In this document: one piece after another, positions 45,481 through 57,476 of the stretch
How positions within the stretch are numbered: position 1 is the first letter of the stretch
How the letters are laid out: every line of letters starts with the position of its first letter
DNA from: an uncultured Pelagibacteraceae bacterium
GTDB lineage: Bacteria > Pseudomonadota > Alphaproteobacteria > Pelagibacterales > Pelagibacteraceae
Assembly: GCA_902557155.1 (NCBI GenBank)
Contig: CACDYR010000001.1
Coordinates: 186,001-250,000 of the forward strand
DNA length: 64,000 bases
Direction of reading: 5' to 3'
The notes under the pieces: generated by a model
What the model was told of the DNA's origin: nothing
Database searches by the model: none
The model's input: the letters and a program-made list of their open reading frames with translations, nothing else
Program-made: the position numbers and the translations under genes

Positions 45481-46414
45481 AGAATTAAAAATATTATTAT
45501 CTGCTCCTCGTGGATTCTGTGCTGGGGTAGAAAGAGCAATTGAAATAGTAGAAAAATCTATCCAAAAATTTGGAGCTCCAGTTTATGTGCGTCATGAAAT
45601 AGTACATAATAAGTATGTTGTAGATGATTTAAAAAATAAGGGAGCAATATTTGTTGAAGAGCTCGAGGAGATAAAGGATAAATCAAGACCTGTGATATTT
45701 TCAGCACATGGTGTTCCAAAAAAAATACCTGAAGATGCAAAAAGTTATAAAATGACTTACGTAGATGCTACATGTCCACTTGTCTCTAAAGTTCATAGAG
45801 AAGCAGAAAATCTTAGTAAAGCTGGTTACCATATAATTTTAATTGGTCATGCAAATCATCCTGAAGTAATTGGGACTATGGGCCAATTAAAAGGTGGGTC
45901 TATAGATCTAATTCAAAATGAAGAAGATGCTACAAACTATCAAAATAAACTAGACAAAAAATTAGCTTATATTACTCAGACTACTTTGTCAGTTGATGAT
46001 ACGAAAGAAATAATCAAAATTTTAAAAAATAATTTTCCTTATATAAAAGAGCCAATGAGAGAAGATATTTGTTATGCAACTACTAACCGTCAAATGGCAG
46101 TAAAAAATATTGCAAAGAATTGTGATATGTTTTTTGTTATTGGAAGTAGAAACTCTTCAAATTCTGTTAGGCTTGTTGAGGTGGCAAAGAAATCAGGCTG
46201 TGAAAATTCGCATCTTATTCACTCAGAAAGCTCAATACCGTATGATCAAATAGAAAATTGCGATACTATAGGTGTATCTTCAGGAGCATCTGCACCAGAA
46301 ATATTAGTTGAAAATTTTATTAATGATTTAAAAAATAAATTTTCTATAAGTATCGATGAAGTTGAAATAATTAAAGAAGATGTAGTATTTAAAGTTCCCA
46401 AAAAATTAAATTAA
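45470..46414 (+). CDS. ispH: 4-hydroxy-3-methylbut-2-enyl diphosphate reductase
   Basis: LLSAPRGFCAGVERAIEIVE, VRHEIVHNKYVVDDL, DATCPLVSKVHREAE, IGHANHPEVIGTMGQ. Confidence 0.97.
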   Translation: MKNKELKILLSAPRGFCAGVERAIEIVEKSIQKFGAPVYVRHEIVHNKYVVDDLKNKGAIFVEELEEIKDKSRPVIFSAHGVPKKIPEDAKSYKMTYVDATCPLVSKVHREAENLSKAGYHIILIGHANHPEVIGTMGQLKGGSIDLIQNEEDATNYQNKLDKKLAYITQTTLSVDDTKEIIKILKNNFPYIKEPMREDICYATTNRQMAVKNIAKNCDMFFVIGSRNSSNSVRLVEVAKKSGCENSHLIHSESSIPYDQIENCDTIGVSSGASAPEILVENFINDLKNKFSISIDEVEIIKEDVVFKVPKKLN

Positions 46415-46416
46415 AA

Positions 46417-47382
46417 ATGGCTGTCTATACAAAAATAAATCAAAAAGAAATTAATATTATTAATGAAAATTTTAATATTGATAAAGTAACAAGTTTTAAA
46501 GGTATCAAGCAAGGAATAGAAAACACAAACTATCTTCTTAAATCAAAAAAGAAAAAATATATTTTAACTATTTTTGAAAAAAGAGTTTTACAAAAAGAAA
46601 TACCTTTTTTTATGAAATTAATGGATAATTTAAATAGTTCAAAAATAAATTGTCCTAAGCCTCTGAAAACTAGAAATAATAAATATCTTATTAAGTTAAA
46701 AAATAAAACTGCATGCATTGTATCATTCTTAGAAGGTAAAGATAAAAAAATTTTAAATATAAATGATTGTTATGCAATTGGTAAAATAATTGCTCGAATA
46801 CATGTTGTCACAAATAAAATGAATCTTAATAGAAAAAATTCGATGGGTATTGGGAATTTAAAACCTTTGTTGGAAAGTATTAAATTTAAGTCAAAAAAAT
46901 TTTCAAATTTAAAAATATTCTTAAAAAATAATCTAAAAGATATTAATAAAAATTGGCCTAAACAATTACCCAAAGGCATTATCCATGGTGACTTATTTAT
47001 AGATAATATATTCTTCAAAAAAAATAAGCTTTCAGGAATTATTGATTTCTACTTTGCTGCTAATGATTATTTTATGTATGAAATTGCTATATGTATCAAT
47101 GCTCTTTGTTTTGATCATAAAAAGAGTAAATTCTATTTAAATAACAAAAAAATTAAAAATTTAATCAAAGGGTATGAAAGCGTTAAAAAGCTTTCAATGA
47201 AAGAAAAAAAATCTATAAATATTTTGTGTAGAGGTGCAGCATTAAGATATTTATTAACAAGATTGTATGACTACTCAAATACACCAAAAACAGCATTGAT
47301 TAAAATTAAAGACCCTAATGAATATTATCAAAAATTACTTTCTCACAATAATTTAAGTTCATTTAAAGATTATTTAAATTAA
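46417..47382 (+). CDS. thrB: homoserine kinase (ThrB2, APH-like)
   Basis: GIKQGIENTNYLLKSKKKKYILTIFEKR, GIIHGDLFIDNIFF, IIDFYFAANDYFMYEIAICIN; next to rnhA. Confidence 0.93.
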   Translation: MAVYTKINQKEINIINENFNIDKVTSFKGIKQGIENTNYLLKSKKKKYILTIFEKRVLQKEIPFFMKLMDNLNSSKINCPKPLKTRNNKYLIKLKNKTACIVSFLEGKDKKILNINDCYAIGKIIARIHVVTNKMNLNRKNSMGIGNLKPLLESIKFKSKKFSNLKIFLKNNLKDINKNWPKQLPKGIIHGDLFIDNIFFKKNKLSGIIDFYFAANDYFMYEIAICINALCFDHKKSKFYLNNKKIKNLIKGYESVKKLSMKEKKSINILCRGAALRYLLTRLYDYSNTPKTALIKIKDPNEYYQKLLSHNNLSSFKDYLN

Positions 47383-47807
47383 TGATTACAATTTATACAG
47401 ACGGTTCTTGTTTAACAAATCCAGGTAATGGTGGATGGGCTGCAATTATAAATGATGGAAAAGAAATAAAAAAAATTAGTGGTAACGAAAAAAATACAAC
47501 AAATAATAGAATGGAGTTGTTAGCCCCAATTAATGCATTGAAAGATATGAAGCCTGGTGTTGAAATAAAAATATATACTGACTCTCAATATGTAAAAAAT
47601 GGAATAACTGAATGGATTAATACTTGGCTAGCTAATAACTGGAAAACCTCAAAAAAAGAAGATGTTAAAAATAAAGATTTATGGATTGATCTATATAATT
47701 TAAATAAATCGCTTAATATTCAATGGAATTGGGTTAAAGCTCATGATGGAAACCCTTTAAATGAAGAGGTGGACTTACTAGCTAAAAAAGCAGCAAATTT
47801 AAATTAA
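47382..47807 (+). CDS. rnhA: ribonuclease HI
   Basis: IYTDGSCLTNPGNGGWAAII, NNRMELLAPINAL, TDSQYVKNGITEWI, WVKAHDGNPLNEEVDLLA. Confidence 0.97.
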   Translation: MITIYTDGSCLTNPGNGGWAAIINDGKEIKKISGNEKNTTNNRMELLAPINALKDMKPGVEIKIYTDSQYVKNGITEWINTWLANNWKTSKKEDVKNKDLWIDLYNLNKSLNIQWNWVKAHDGNPLNEEVDLLAKKAANLN

Positions 47808-48287
47808 TTTTAAAAAATTTTGAGCTGCTGAAATTTCACAAGTGGCAGTATCTTCTTCTGCTTGTATTTTCTTTATAACATTGTCGTCAATTAACATTGT
47901 GTATCTTGCTGACCTCATTCCCTGACCCCGATCGTGTCTATCTATTTCAGCTCCAATTGATTTAGTAAATTCACAATATGGGTCTGCAGCCATAAATATT
48001 TTATCTTCAACTTTTTGACTTTCACCCCATGCTTTCATCACATTTGGATCATTAACTGAAACACAAATAATTTTTGTAACCCCTTTATTCTTTGCTTCCT
48101 CGTAATTATTAACATACCCTGGCAGATGTTTTGCGGAACAAACTTTTGTAAATGCTCCAGGTACTCCAATCACAATTGTTTTATGATTTTTAAAAACTTC
48201 TGTTGTAGTTATTTTTTTTGCTGCTCCACTTGAGTCTAAATAATAAAATTCTGAATTTGGAAGTTGTTCCCCTTCTTTAATTTTCAT
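47799..48287 (-). CDS. peroxiredoxin (Prx5/redoxin family)
   Basis: KTIVIGVPGAFTKVCSAKHLPGYV, VSVNDPNVMKAWGESQ, GMRSARYTMLIDDNVIKKIQAE. Confidence 0.94.
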   Translation of the reverse strand: MKIKEGEQLPNSEFYYLDSSGAAKKITTTEVFKNHKTIVIGVPGAFTKVCSAKHLPGYVNNYEEAKNKGVTKIICVSVNDPNVMKAWGESQKVEDKIFMAADPYCEFTKSIGAEIDRHDRGQGMRSARYTMLIDDNVIKKIQAEEDTATCEISAAQNFLKLI

Positions 48288-49666
48288 TTTGTTTTACCTG
48301 TAATGTAGTTTTTAATTTTTTCTAAATTATTCTCAACTATATCATAATCTTCTTTTTCATTCAAAATAAACTCGAGTTCTTTTGGTAAATCAGATTTTAA
48401 ATTTATAGCTTTGGAAACAGCATCAGGAAATTTACAAGGATGTGCAGTTGCTAGTACAATATTATTTCCTTTTAAGTTATGTTTGTCGAAAGCACCATAT
48501 CCAATAGCTGTGTGTGGGTCTAAAACTACAGAATATTTTTCATACACCTTTTTAATAACCTCTAAAGTTTCATCCTCACTCATTCTAGCTGATAAAAAGT
48601 TTTCATTAATTTTATTTAATTTATCGTCATTTATTAAATACTGCCCCTTCTCTTTAATATTTTTCATATCTAGAGAGGTCTGTTGATCGTCTCCATTGTT
48701 AAGATCAAATATAAGTCTTTCAAAGTTACTTGCTATTTGAATGTCCATACTTGGAGAGATGGTTTCTGAAACCTTTTCTGCCTCGTAACTACCTTTTGAT
48801 ATTGCTCTATGTAAAATGTCGTTTTGATTAGTTGCAACAATTAGTTTATTAATTGGCAAGCCCATTTTTTTGGCTAAATATCCTGCATACACATCTCCAA
48901 AATTTCCTGTTGGTACTGAAAAATTTGTTGGTTCACCTTTATGTTCAACTAATAAATAACTATAAAAATAATAAACACTTTGAGCAATAATCCTTGCCCA
49001 ATTAATAGAATTTACCCCTGACATTTTGATATCCTTTGAAAACTTCTTATCTGCAAACATGGATTTAACTAGGTTTTGGCAATCATCGAAATTTCCTTTT
49101 ATAGCTATATTAAATACATTTTCATGTTTACCTGTTGTCATTAATTTTCTTTGCACTGGTGAAACACGATTATCTGGATGCAGCACAAAAATATTAACAT
49201 TTTTTTTACCTTTAATCGCATCAATTGCTGCAGCACCAGTGTCTCCGGATGTGGCAACAACAATATTAATTTTTTGATTTTCATTGTTTAGATAATATTC
49301 GTAAAAGTTACCTAAAAGTTGCATGGCAACATCTTTAAAAGCTAAAGTAGGACCGTGAAATAGCTCTAATACCGTTTTGTCTCCAAGGATCATTAAATCC
49401 ACGACGTTATCTTTTCTAAACGTAGAGTAAGATTTATCAATAATGTTACTTAATTCAGACTCAGACATAAAATTACCAATAAATGGATAAACAATTTTTT
49501 TAGCTAATTCTGAATAACTAAGTTTTTTTAAATCTCGGATTTCATTTTCATCATATTTCACTACTGTTTCTGGAATAAATAAGCCTCCATCGTCGGCAAG
49601 ACCTTTGATAAAAACGTCTTTAAATTCAAAGCTTTTTGATGTGTCTCTTGTACTTACGTATCTCAT
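48284..49666 (-). CDS. thrC: threonine synthase
   Basis: MRYVSTRDTSKSFEFKDVFIKGLADDGGLFIPE, FHGPTLAFKDVAMQLLG, VATSGDTGAAAIDAIKG. Confidence 0.97.
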   Translation of the reverse strand: MRYVSTRDTSKSFEFKDVFIKGLADDGGLFIPETVVKYDENEIRDLKKLSYSELAKKIVYPFIGNFMSESELSNIIDKSYSTFRKDNVVDLMILGDKTVLELFHGPTLAFKDVAMQLLGNFYEYYLNNENQKINIVVATSGDTGAAAIDAIKGKKNVNIFVLHPDNRVSPVQRKLMTTGKHENVFNIAIKGNFDDCQNLVKSMFADKKFSKDIKMSGVNSINWARIIAQSVYYFYSYLLVEHKGEPTNFSVPTGNFGDVYAGYLAKKMGLPINKLIVATNQNDILHRAISKGSYEAEKVSETISPSMDIQIASNFERLIFDLNNGDDQQTSLDMKNIKEKGQYLINDDKLNKINENFLSARMSEDETLEVIKKVYEKYSVVLDPHTAIGYGAFDKHNLKGNNIVLATAHPCKFPDAVSKAINLKSDLPKELEFILNEKEDYDIVENNLEKIKNYITGKTK

Positions 49667-50320
49667 TTAATAATTTTTTTTTCTAAAATATAAATATATT
49701 AAAAGGATTGAAATCGCCATAGAAAACCAAGTAATTGCATACTTCTTATGATTATTTGAAATTTTAGCAGTAATCACTCTTGGTTTTGGAATTTTATAAT
49801 CACCGTTTAAATAAATGACATACTCTGAAAAATTTCTTCCAGTAAATTTTGAAATATCTTCTCTATTCAAAGTAAACCAATAATTATTCTGAATATCATT
49901 TTCTGGCTTAAATGAACTTGCTTTAGTTTGCAGCATAAGAGTACCGACTATTTGATTTTGATCAACTAAATTTATTTCAGGTAGATCTTTCTTTTCAAAA
50001 GGTATCCATCCCCTATTTATTAAGTAATTTTCATCACCAATTTTTATTGGATTAATTACTTCAAATCCAGGTTTGCCATTATCATTTAAATTATACAAGT
50101 AAATTTGTTTATCAAAATCAATTTCTCCACTTGTCTTTATTCTAAGATAGTTTTTTTTTTCAATGTTTGATAATTCCACTGGGTCGTTTTTTAAAGAATT
50201 TTCTATTTGCTCAATTAACTCTAATTTCCAATTTAATCTATAAATTTGCCAAAACCCTAGGGAGAGAAGAGTTAAAATAATAAAATAAACAAAAACTGAA
50301 AATAGTAATTTATTCTTCAA
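49667..50320 (-). CDS. SURF1-family cytochrome oxidase assembly protein
   Basis: GFWQIYRLNWKLELIEQIE, INRGWIPFEKK, YAITWFSMAISILLIYLYFRKK; adjacent to coxC. Confidence 0.92.
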   Translation of the reverse strand: MKNKLLFSVFVYFIILTLLSLGFWQIYRLNWKLELIEQIENSLKNDPVELSNIEKKNYLRIKTSGEIDFDKQIYLYNLNDNGKPGFEVINPIKIGDENYLINRGWIPFEKKDLPEINLVDQNQIVGTLMLQTKASSFKPENDIQNNYWFTLNREDISKFTGRNFSEYVIYLNGDYKIPKPRVITAKISNNHKKYAITWFSMAISILLIYLYFRKKNY

Positions 50321-50329
50321 GGATAAATA

Positions 50330-51118
50330 TTAACTTCCCCAAATATAAATTGCAGCAAATAAAAATAGCCACACTACGTCAACGAAATGCCAGTACCAAG
50401 CAGCTGCTTCAAATCCAAAATGATGATCTTTAGTAAAATGACCAAGTCTTCCTCTCCATAAACATACTGCTAAAAATATCGTGCCAATTATTACGTGAAA
50501 ACCATGAAAACCTGTTGCCATATAAAATACAGCTCCATAAATATGGCCAGAGTAAGTAAAAGTAGCGTGATGGTATTCGTATGCTTGCAATAATGTAAAA
50601 AAGAAACCAAGAATAACAGTCAATGTTAAACCTTGTATAAATCCTTTTCTATCATCTTCTAATAGGGCGTGATGAGCCCAAGTAACAGTTGTTCCTGATA
50701 ATAATAAAACTAAAGTATTTATTAAAGGGATGTCCCAAGGATCAAATGTTTCAATATCTTTTGGTGGCCATACATTTCCAACAAATTCATTTGGAAATAA
50801 ACTTATATCAAAGTATGCCCAGAACCATGCAACAAAGAACATTACCTCTGAAGCAATAAATAAAGTCATTCCATATCTATGATGAATTTGGACAACTGGA
50901 GTATGATGACCTTGATGTTCAGCTTCAATAACTACATCTCTAAACCACATGTATGCACCATAAATTAATAAAGCTAGACCAAGATACATTCCCCATGAAA
51001 TACCGTTATGCATATAAAAAATTGCACCTATTGCTAATACTAAGCATGCAAACGATGTATAGATTGGCCAAGGGCTTGGATCAACTAAGTGGTAATCATG
51101 TTTTTTTTCTGCTGACAT
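50330..51118 (-). CDS. coxC: cytochrome c oxidase subunit III
   Basis: HDYHLVDPSPWPIYTSFACL, MTLFIASEVMFFVAWFWAYFD, GFHGFHVIIGTIFLAVCLWR, WYWHFVDVVWLFLFAAIYIWG. Confidence 0.98.
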   Translation of the reverse strand: MSAEKKHDYHLVDPSPWPIYTSFACLVLAIGAIFYMHNGISWGMYLGLALLIYGAYMWFRDVVIEAEHQGHHTPVVQIHHRYGMTLFIASEVMFFVAWFWAYFDISLFPNEFVGNVWPPKDIETFDPWDIPLINTLVLLLSGTTVTWAHHALLEDDRKGFIQGLTLTVILGFFFTLLQAYEYHHATFTYSGHIYGAVFYMATGFHGFHVIIGTIFLAVCLWRGRLGHFTKDHHFGFEAAAWYWHFVDVVWLFLFAAIYIWGS

Positions 51119-51127
51119 TTTTTGCGA

Positions 51128-51661
51128 TTATGATTGTTTATAGTAATCTGTCGAGAAAAAAGTGTACGACATAGTTACATCTTGTAGATTTTTTGTTGTT
51201 GGATCGTTTACAAGTTCAGGGTCTAAATAAAAAGTCATTACATAAGTAGCCTTCTCACCAGCCCTCAACTCTTGTTTTTCGAAGCAAAAACATCCTAATT
51301 TACTATAATATTTACCAAAACTTGCTGGTGAAACGTTAAAACTTGCTACACCATAAGTCGTTTCGTCTCCAATATTCTCAACTTCAAATTCTATCCTGTT
51401 GACCTGGCCAACTTTCACATCAATCACATTTGATTTTGCTTTAAAATTCCATTCAAGATTATTTACATTTGTATCAAACCTTACACTAACAACCTTATCT
51501 AATACTATTTTAGGAGCTTCTTTAGATACCTGCGTTGTTCCACCGAAGCCTGTAACTCTACAAAACAGATCATACAAAGGCACTGCCGCAAAAGACAATC
51601 CTAACATAAGGACAAAAATCCCAGCCAAAAGTAAAGGAGTTAATGTTTTGCTTTTAATCAT
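51128..51661 (-). CDS. ctaG: cytochrome c oxidase assembly protein Cox11/CtaG
   Basis: SFAAVPLYDLFCRVTGFGGTTQ, KLGCFCFEKQELRAGEKATYVMTFYLDPEL. Confidence 0.97.
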   Translation of the reverse strand: MIKSKTLTPLLLAGIFVLMLGLSFAAVPLYDLFCRVTGFGGTTQVSKEAPKIVLDKVVSVRFDTNVNNLEWNFKAKSNVIDVKVGQVNRIEFEVENIGDETTYGVASFNVSPASFGKYYSKLGCFCFEKQELRAGEKATYVMTFYLDPELVNDPTTKNLQDVTMSYTFFSTDYYKQS

Positions 51662-51783
51662 ATCTGTCTATCAAATACTCCAACGTTGTATAAAGTAAAA
51701 ACAAATAAGAATACCATAAACGCTAAAATTGCTATTGCAGTTATAATATTTTTTTTCTTCGTTTTCTTGTCAGGCGTTATCAT
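51658..51783 (-). CDS. 41-aa single-TM microprotein (CoxF-like position)
   Basis: ATG (51783) to TGA (51658): MITPDKKTKKKNIITAIAILAFMVFLFVFTLYNVGVFDRQI*; ATGA overlaps with ctaB stop and ctaG start. Below the ORF-track size cut-off. Confidence 0.82.
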   Translation of the reverse strand: MITPDKKTKKKNIITAIAILAFMVFLFVFTLYNVGVFDRQI

Positions 51784-52691
51784 AAAATTTTATCAATTAA
51801 AAAAAGAACAAAAATTAAAAATAGATACAAAATTGAATATCCAAAAATAGATTTTGCTTTTTTTGCATCAAATTTGTTTTTTTTAAATTTATAAAGTTCG
51901 AAACATAAATAATTATAATAAATTGTCAAAATTAATGATGGGATTAAAAAGGTTATACCCACAAAGCCAATAGCATACGGTAAAACAATTACTGGTAACA
52001 TTGTTAAAGAATAGATAAATATATTTAATTTTGTACTCTCAACACCATTTGTTAGTGGAAGCATTGGAATTTTCGCTTTTTTGTAATCATCTGATTTATA
52101 CAAACTTAAAGCCCAAAAATGTGAAGGCGTCCAAAAGAATATGATTAAAAAGAAGGTGATTGGCTCAAAAGTTAAAGAATTGGTAGCTATAGTCCAACCA
52201 ATCACTGGGGGTAATGCTCCTGCAGCTCCTCCTATCACTATATTTTGTGGAGTCTTTCTTTTTAACCAAATCGTATAAACAAACACATAAAACAAAATAG
52301 TAAAAAGTAATAAACTAGCTGATATTCTGTTTGAATAATAATCAAGCGCAATTACAGAAAAAATCGAAAGAGAAATTCCAAATACTAGTGCTTGATTTCT
52401 ATTTACTTTGCCTGTTGGAATTGGTCTCAAACAAGTTCTTGTCATAAGAGCATCTAAATCAGACTCGTACCACATATTTAAAGCCCCAGCTGCTCCTGCT
52501 CCAATTGAAACTAAAATTATTCCAATGATTGCATCTTTTGTTGGAATTATATTAGGAGCCATTAACAATCCAACTGCACAAGTAAAGATAACCAAAGACA
52601 TTACTCTTGGTTTCATTAATTTAAATAATTCAGATAAATTAAAGGCGTCTTCTTGAGATAAGTTTCTGTTTTTTAATTTAGACTTAATCAT
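51780..52691 (-). CDS. ctaB: protoheme IX farnesyltransferase (heme O synthase)
   Basis: UbiA superfamily: NMWYESDLDALMTRTCLRPIPTGK, FFWTPSHFWALSLYKSDDYKKAKIPMLP. Confidence 0.97.
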   Translation of the reverse strand: MIKSKLKNRNLSQEDAFNLSELFKLMKPRVMSLVIFTCAVGLLMAPNIIPTKDAIIGIILVSIGAGAAGALNMWYESDLDALMTRTCLRPIPTGKVNRNQALVFGISLSIFSVIALDYYSNRISASLLLFTILFYVFVYTIWLKRKTPQNIVIGGAAGALPPVIGWTIATNSLTFEPITFFLIIFFWTPSHFWALSLYKSDDYKKAKIPMLPLTNGVESTKLNIFIYSLTMLPVIVLPYAIGFVGITFLIPSLILTIYYNYLCFELYKFKKNKFDAKKAKSIFGYSILYLFLIFVLFLIDKIL

Positions 52692-52724
52692 TAATTTAAA
52701 GTTAAAAAATCTTGTTTGCTAAAT

Positions 52725-55176
<2,452 letters not shown>

Positions 55177-55238
55177 TTTTTTTACCCTATATAGAGCGTC
55201 TTTTAAAAAAATACACTTTTACTTTTAGCGACAAAATA

Positions 55239-55937
55239 TCAATTAATGGCGTAATTTATGATCGATAGAGCAGAAATTACAGCCGTTTCAGATCTCAATA
55301 TGTTTTCATTGATTTTAATAGGCTGAACACCACTAAATTTAAGAATCTCTTCCCTCTCCTCCTCAGAAAAATCTCCCTCTGGTCCTATGATTACGCAAGT
55401 AGGCTTGGTGGTTAACTTTTTAATGTCAATTTTTGTATTAGTAGTGTTGAGATCAGTAAAAATTAAATCCATATCATTATTTAGAAAGCTTTTTAATTTT
55501 TGAGGCTCTTCAATTGATGGAACAGTTATTCTGTTTGATTGTTCGGCAGCTTCTATGATTACTTTTTCCAATCTCTCTTTATTAATCTTCCTAACAATCG
55601 TTCTTTCAAAGATAATTGGTAAAAACTTAGTTACACCAAGCTCTGTAGCTTTTTGGATCATGAAATTAAAGTAATTTGATTTGATAGGAGAGAAAGCCAG
55701 CCAGAGATCTATGGTATTTTCTTTCTGTCTTAATTGTTTCGTAACATTAAATTCAACTATGCTTTTATTGATATTTGCGATTTTCGCTTCCCATTCGCCA
55801 CTACTATTAAAAAGAGAAAAAACTTCTTTCTCTTTAAGTCTCATAACTTTTGAAACATAGTGTGATTGAGATTTATCAAGTTTGTCAGTCAAATTAAGAG
55901 ATAAACTTTTTGAATAAAATAATCTAATGTTACTCAT
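55239..55937 (-). CDS. rsmE: 16S rRNA (uracil(1498)-N(3))-methyltransferase
   Basis: SHYVSKVMRLKEKE, MIQKATELGVTKFLPIIFERT, AAEQSNRITVPSI, VIIGPEGDFSEEE, ILRSETAVISALSIINY. Confidence 0.95.
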   Translation of the reverse strand: MSNIRLFYSKSLSLNLTDKLDKSQSHYVSKVMRLKEKEVFSLFNSSGEWEAKIANINKSIVEFNVTKQLRQKENTIDLWLAFSPIKSNYFNFMIQKATELGVTKFLPIIFERTIVRKINKERLEKVIIEAAEQSNRITVPSIEEPQKLKSFLNNDMDLIFTDLNTTNTKIDIKKLTTKPTCVIIGPEGDFSEEEREEILKFSGVQPIKINENILRSETAVISALSIINYAIN

Positions 55938-55953
55938 ATTGATAAGTTAGTTT

Positions 55954-56616
55954 ATGAAAAATATTAAAGCAATAATTTTTGATGCTTACGGCACCTTATT
56001 TGATGTCAATTCAGCTGCTGAAAAATGTAAAGATAAAATAGGTGATAAGTGGGAAGGTTTCGCCAATTATTGGAGAACAACACAATTAGAATATACTTGG
56101 CTAAGAAGTTTAATGAAACGTCACAAGGATTTTTGGCAGGTAACAGAGGATAGTTTAGATAAATCTATGAAAGCTTATAAGATAGACTCTTCAATGAGAA
56201 ATGAGTTATTAGATCTTTATAAAATTCTTTCTCCTTTCAAAGAAGTTCCTGAAGTTTTAAAATCATTAAAAGAAAAAGATTTTAAACTTGCTATTCTTTC
56301 TAATGGTACTCCTGCTCTTCTTAATCAATTAGTTAAAAGCAACAATTTAGATAATTTATTTGATGATCTTTTTTCAATAGAAGAAGTTGGTATTTATAAA
56401 CCAGACTCAAAAGTTTATGATATTCCAATACAAAAATATCAAATCAAAAAAAATGAAGTTGCTTTTTTAAGTGCTAACACTTGGGATGTATCAGGTGGTG
56501 GAAATTATGGTTATAATTCTATTTGGGTTAATAGAAATAGTAATACTTTTGACAATCTAGATTATGTACCAAAGCATCAAATCGAGGACCTTAGTAAGTT
56601 ACTTGATATAATATAA
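55954..56616 (+). CDS. haloacid dehalogenase type II
   Basis: AIIFDAYGTLFDVNSA, WRTTQLEYTWLRSLM, LAILSNGTPALL, VAFLSANTWDVSGGGNYGYNSIWVNR. Confidence 0.92.
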   Translation: MKNIKAIIFDAYGTLFDVNSAAEKCKDKIGDKWEGFANYWRTTQLEYTWLRSLMKRHKDFWQVTEDSLDKSMKAYKIDSSMRNELLDLYKILSPFKEVPEVLKSLKEKDFKLAILSNGTPALLNQLVKSNNLDNLFDDLFSIEEVGIYKPDSKVYDIPIQKYQIKKNEVAFLSANTWDVSGGGNYGYNSIWVNRNSNTFDNLDYVPKHQIEDLSKLLDII

Positions 56617-56636
56617 AAAATTCTTATGTACGAAAT

Positions 56637-57473
56637 ATGAAAAATATAGAAGTAAGTAAAATTATAGACCCGATTCCAGCCTCTGATGGTGCTGGAGTTA
56701 AATTAAAAAGAAGTATTGGTGTTGAGCCAAATTATTTTGATCCTTTCTTAATGCTTGATGAATTTGGTTCAGAAAATAGTGAGGATTATATAGCGGGTTT
56801 TCCACCCCACCCTCATCGAGGAATTGAAACAGTGACTTATATGTTGGCTGGAGATTTTGAGCATAAAGATAGTACAGGTGGTGAAGGTAGAATGACTGCG
56901 GGAGATGTTCAGTGGATGAAAACAGGAAGCGGAATTATTCACTCAGAAATGCCTGCTATGAAAGAAGGAAGACTTCATGGTTTTCAATTATGGATTAACA
57001 TGCCTGCTAAATTAAAAATGAGTAAGCCTGAATATCTTTATATTGATGCTGATAAAATGAGTGTTCATAAAGATGATGAGAAACAAGTAAAAGTGATAGC
57101 TGGAAAATTTGAAAAAGCTGAAGGACCAGTAAAAGGTCATAACGTTGAACCGGTTTATTTTGATGTTGAACTCAACGAAGGTAAAAAATTTAATTTTAAA
57201 TTACCATCTACTCACAATACTTTTATTTATTTGATTAATGGTGAAATAGAAATTGGAAAAGATAAACACGATCAAGTTATGGATAGTACTTTAATATTAC
57301 TAACTAGAGGTGAAGATTTAAGTGTTAAAGCTAAATCAAATGCTAAGTTTTTAGTAATTTCGGGTAAGCCAATTAATGAAGAAATAGCTAGAGGCGGACC
57401 ATTTGTGATGAATACTAAAGCAGAAATCTTGCAAGCAGTTCAAGATTATCATAATGGTACATTTGTAAAATAA
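56637..57473 (+). CDS. pirin family protein
   Basis: DPFLMLDEFGSE, FPPHPHRGIETVTYMLAGDFEHKDSTGGEGRMTAGDVQWMKTGSGIIHSEMP, GFQLWINMPA. Confidence 0.96.
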   Translation: MKNIEVSKIIDPIPASDGAGVKLKRSIGVEPNYFDPFLMLDEFGSENSEDYIAGFPPHPHRGIETVTYMLAGDFEHKDSTGGEGRMTAGDVQWMKTGSGIIHSEMPAMKEGRLHGFQLWINMPAKLKMSKPEYLYIDADKMSVHKDDEKQVKVIAGKFEKAEGPVKGHNVEPVYFDVELNEGKKFNFKLPSTHNTFIYLINGEIEIGKDKHDQVMDSTLILLTRGEDLSVKAKSNAKFLVISGKPINEEIARGGPFVMNTKAEILQAVQDYHNGTFVK

Positions 57474-57476
57474 ATT

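Noticed and set aside
45210-45539. 109-aa minus-strand ORF across the blh/ispH junction
   Set aside because: Fully antisense to two confidently assigned genes; no family resemblance.
51399-51698. 99-aa plus-strand ORF covering ctaG and the microprotein region
   Set aside because: Antisense to ctaG; the minus-strand 41-aa ORF has far better context (two ATGA overlaps, a TM helix).
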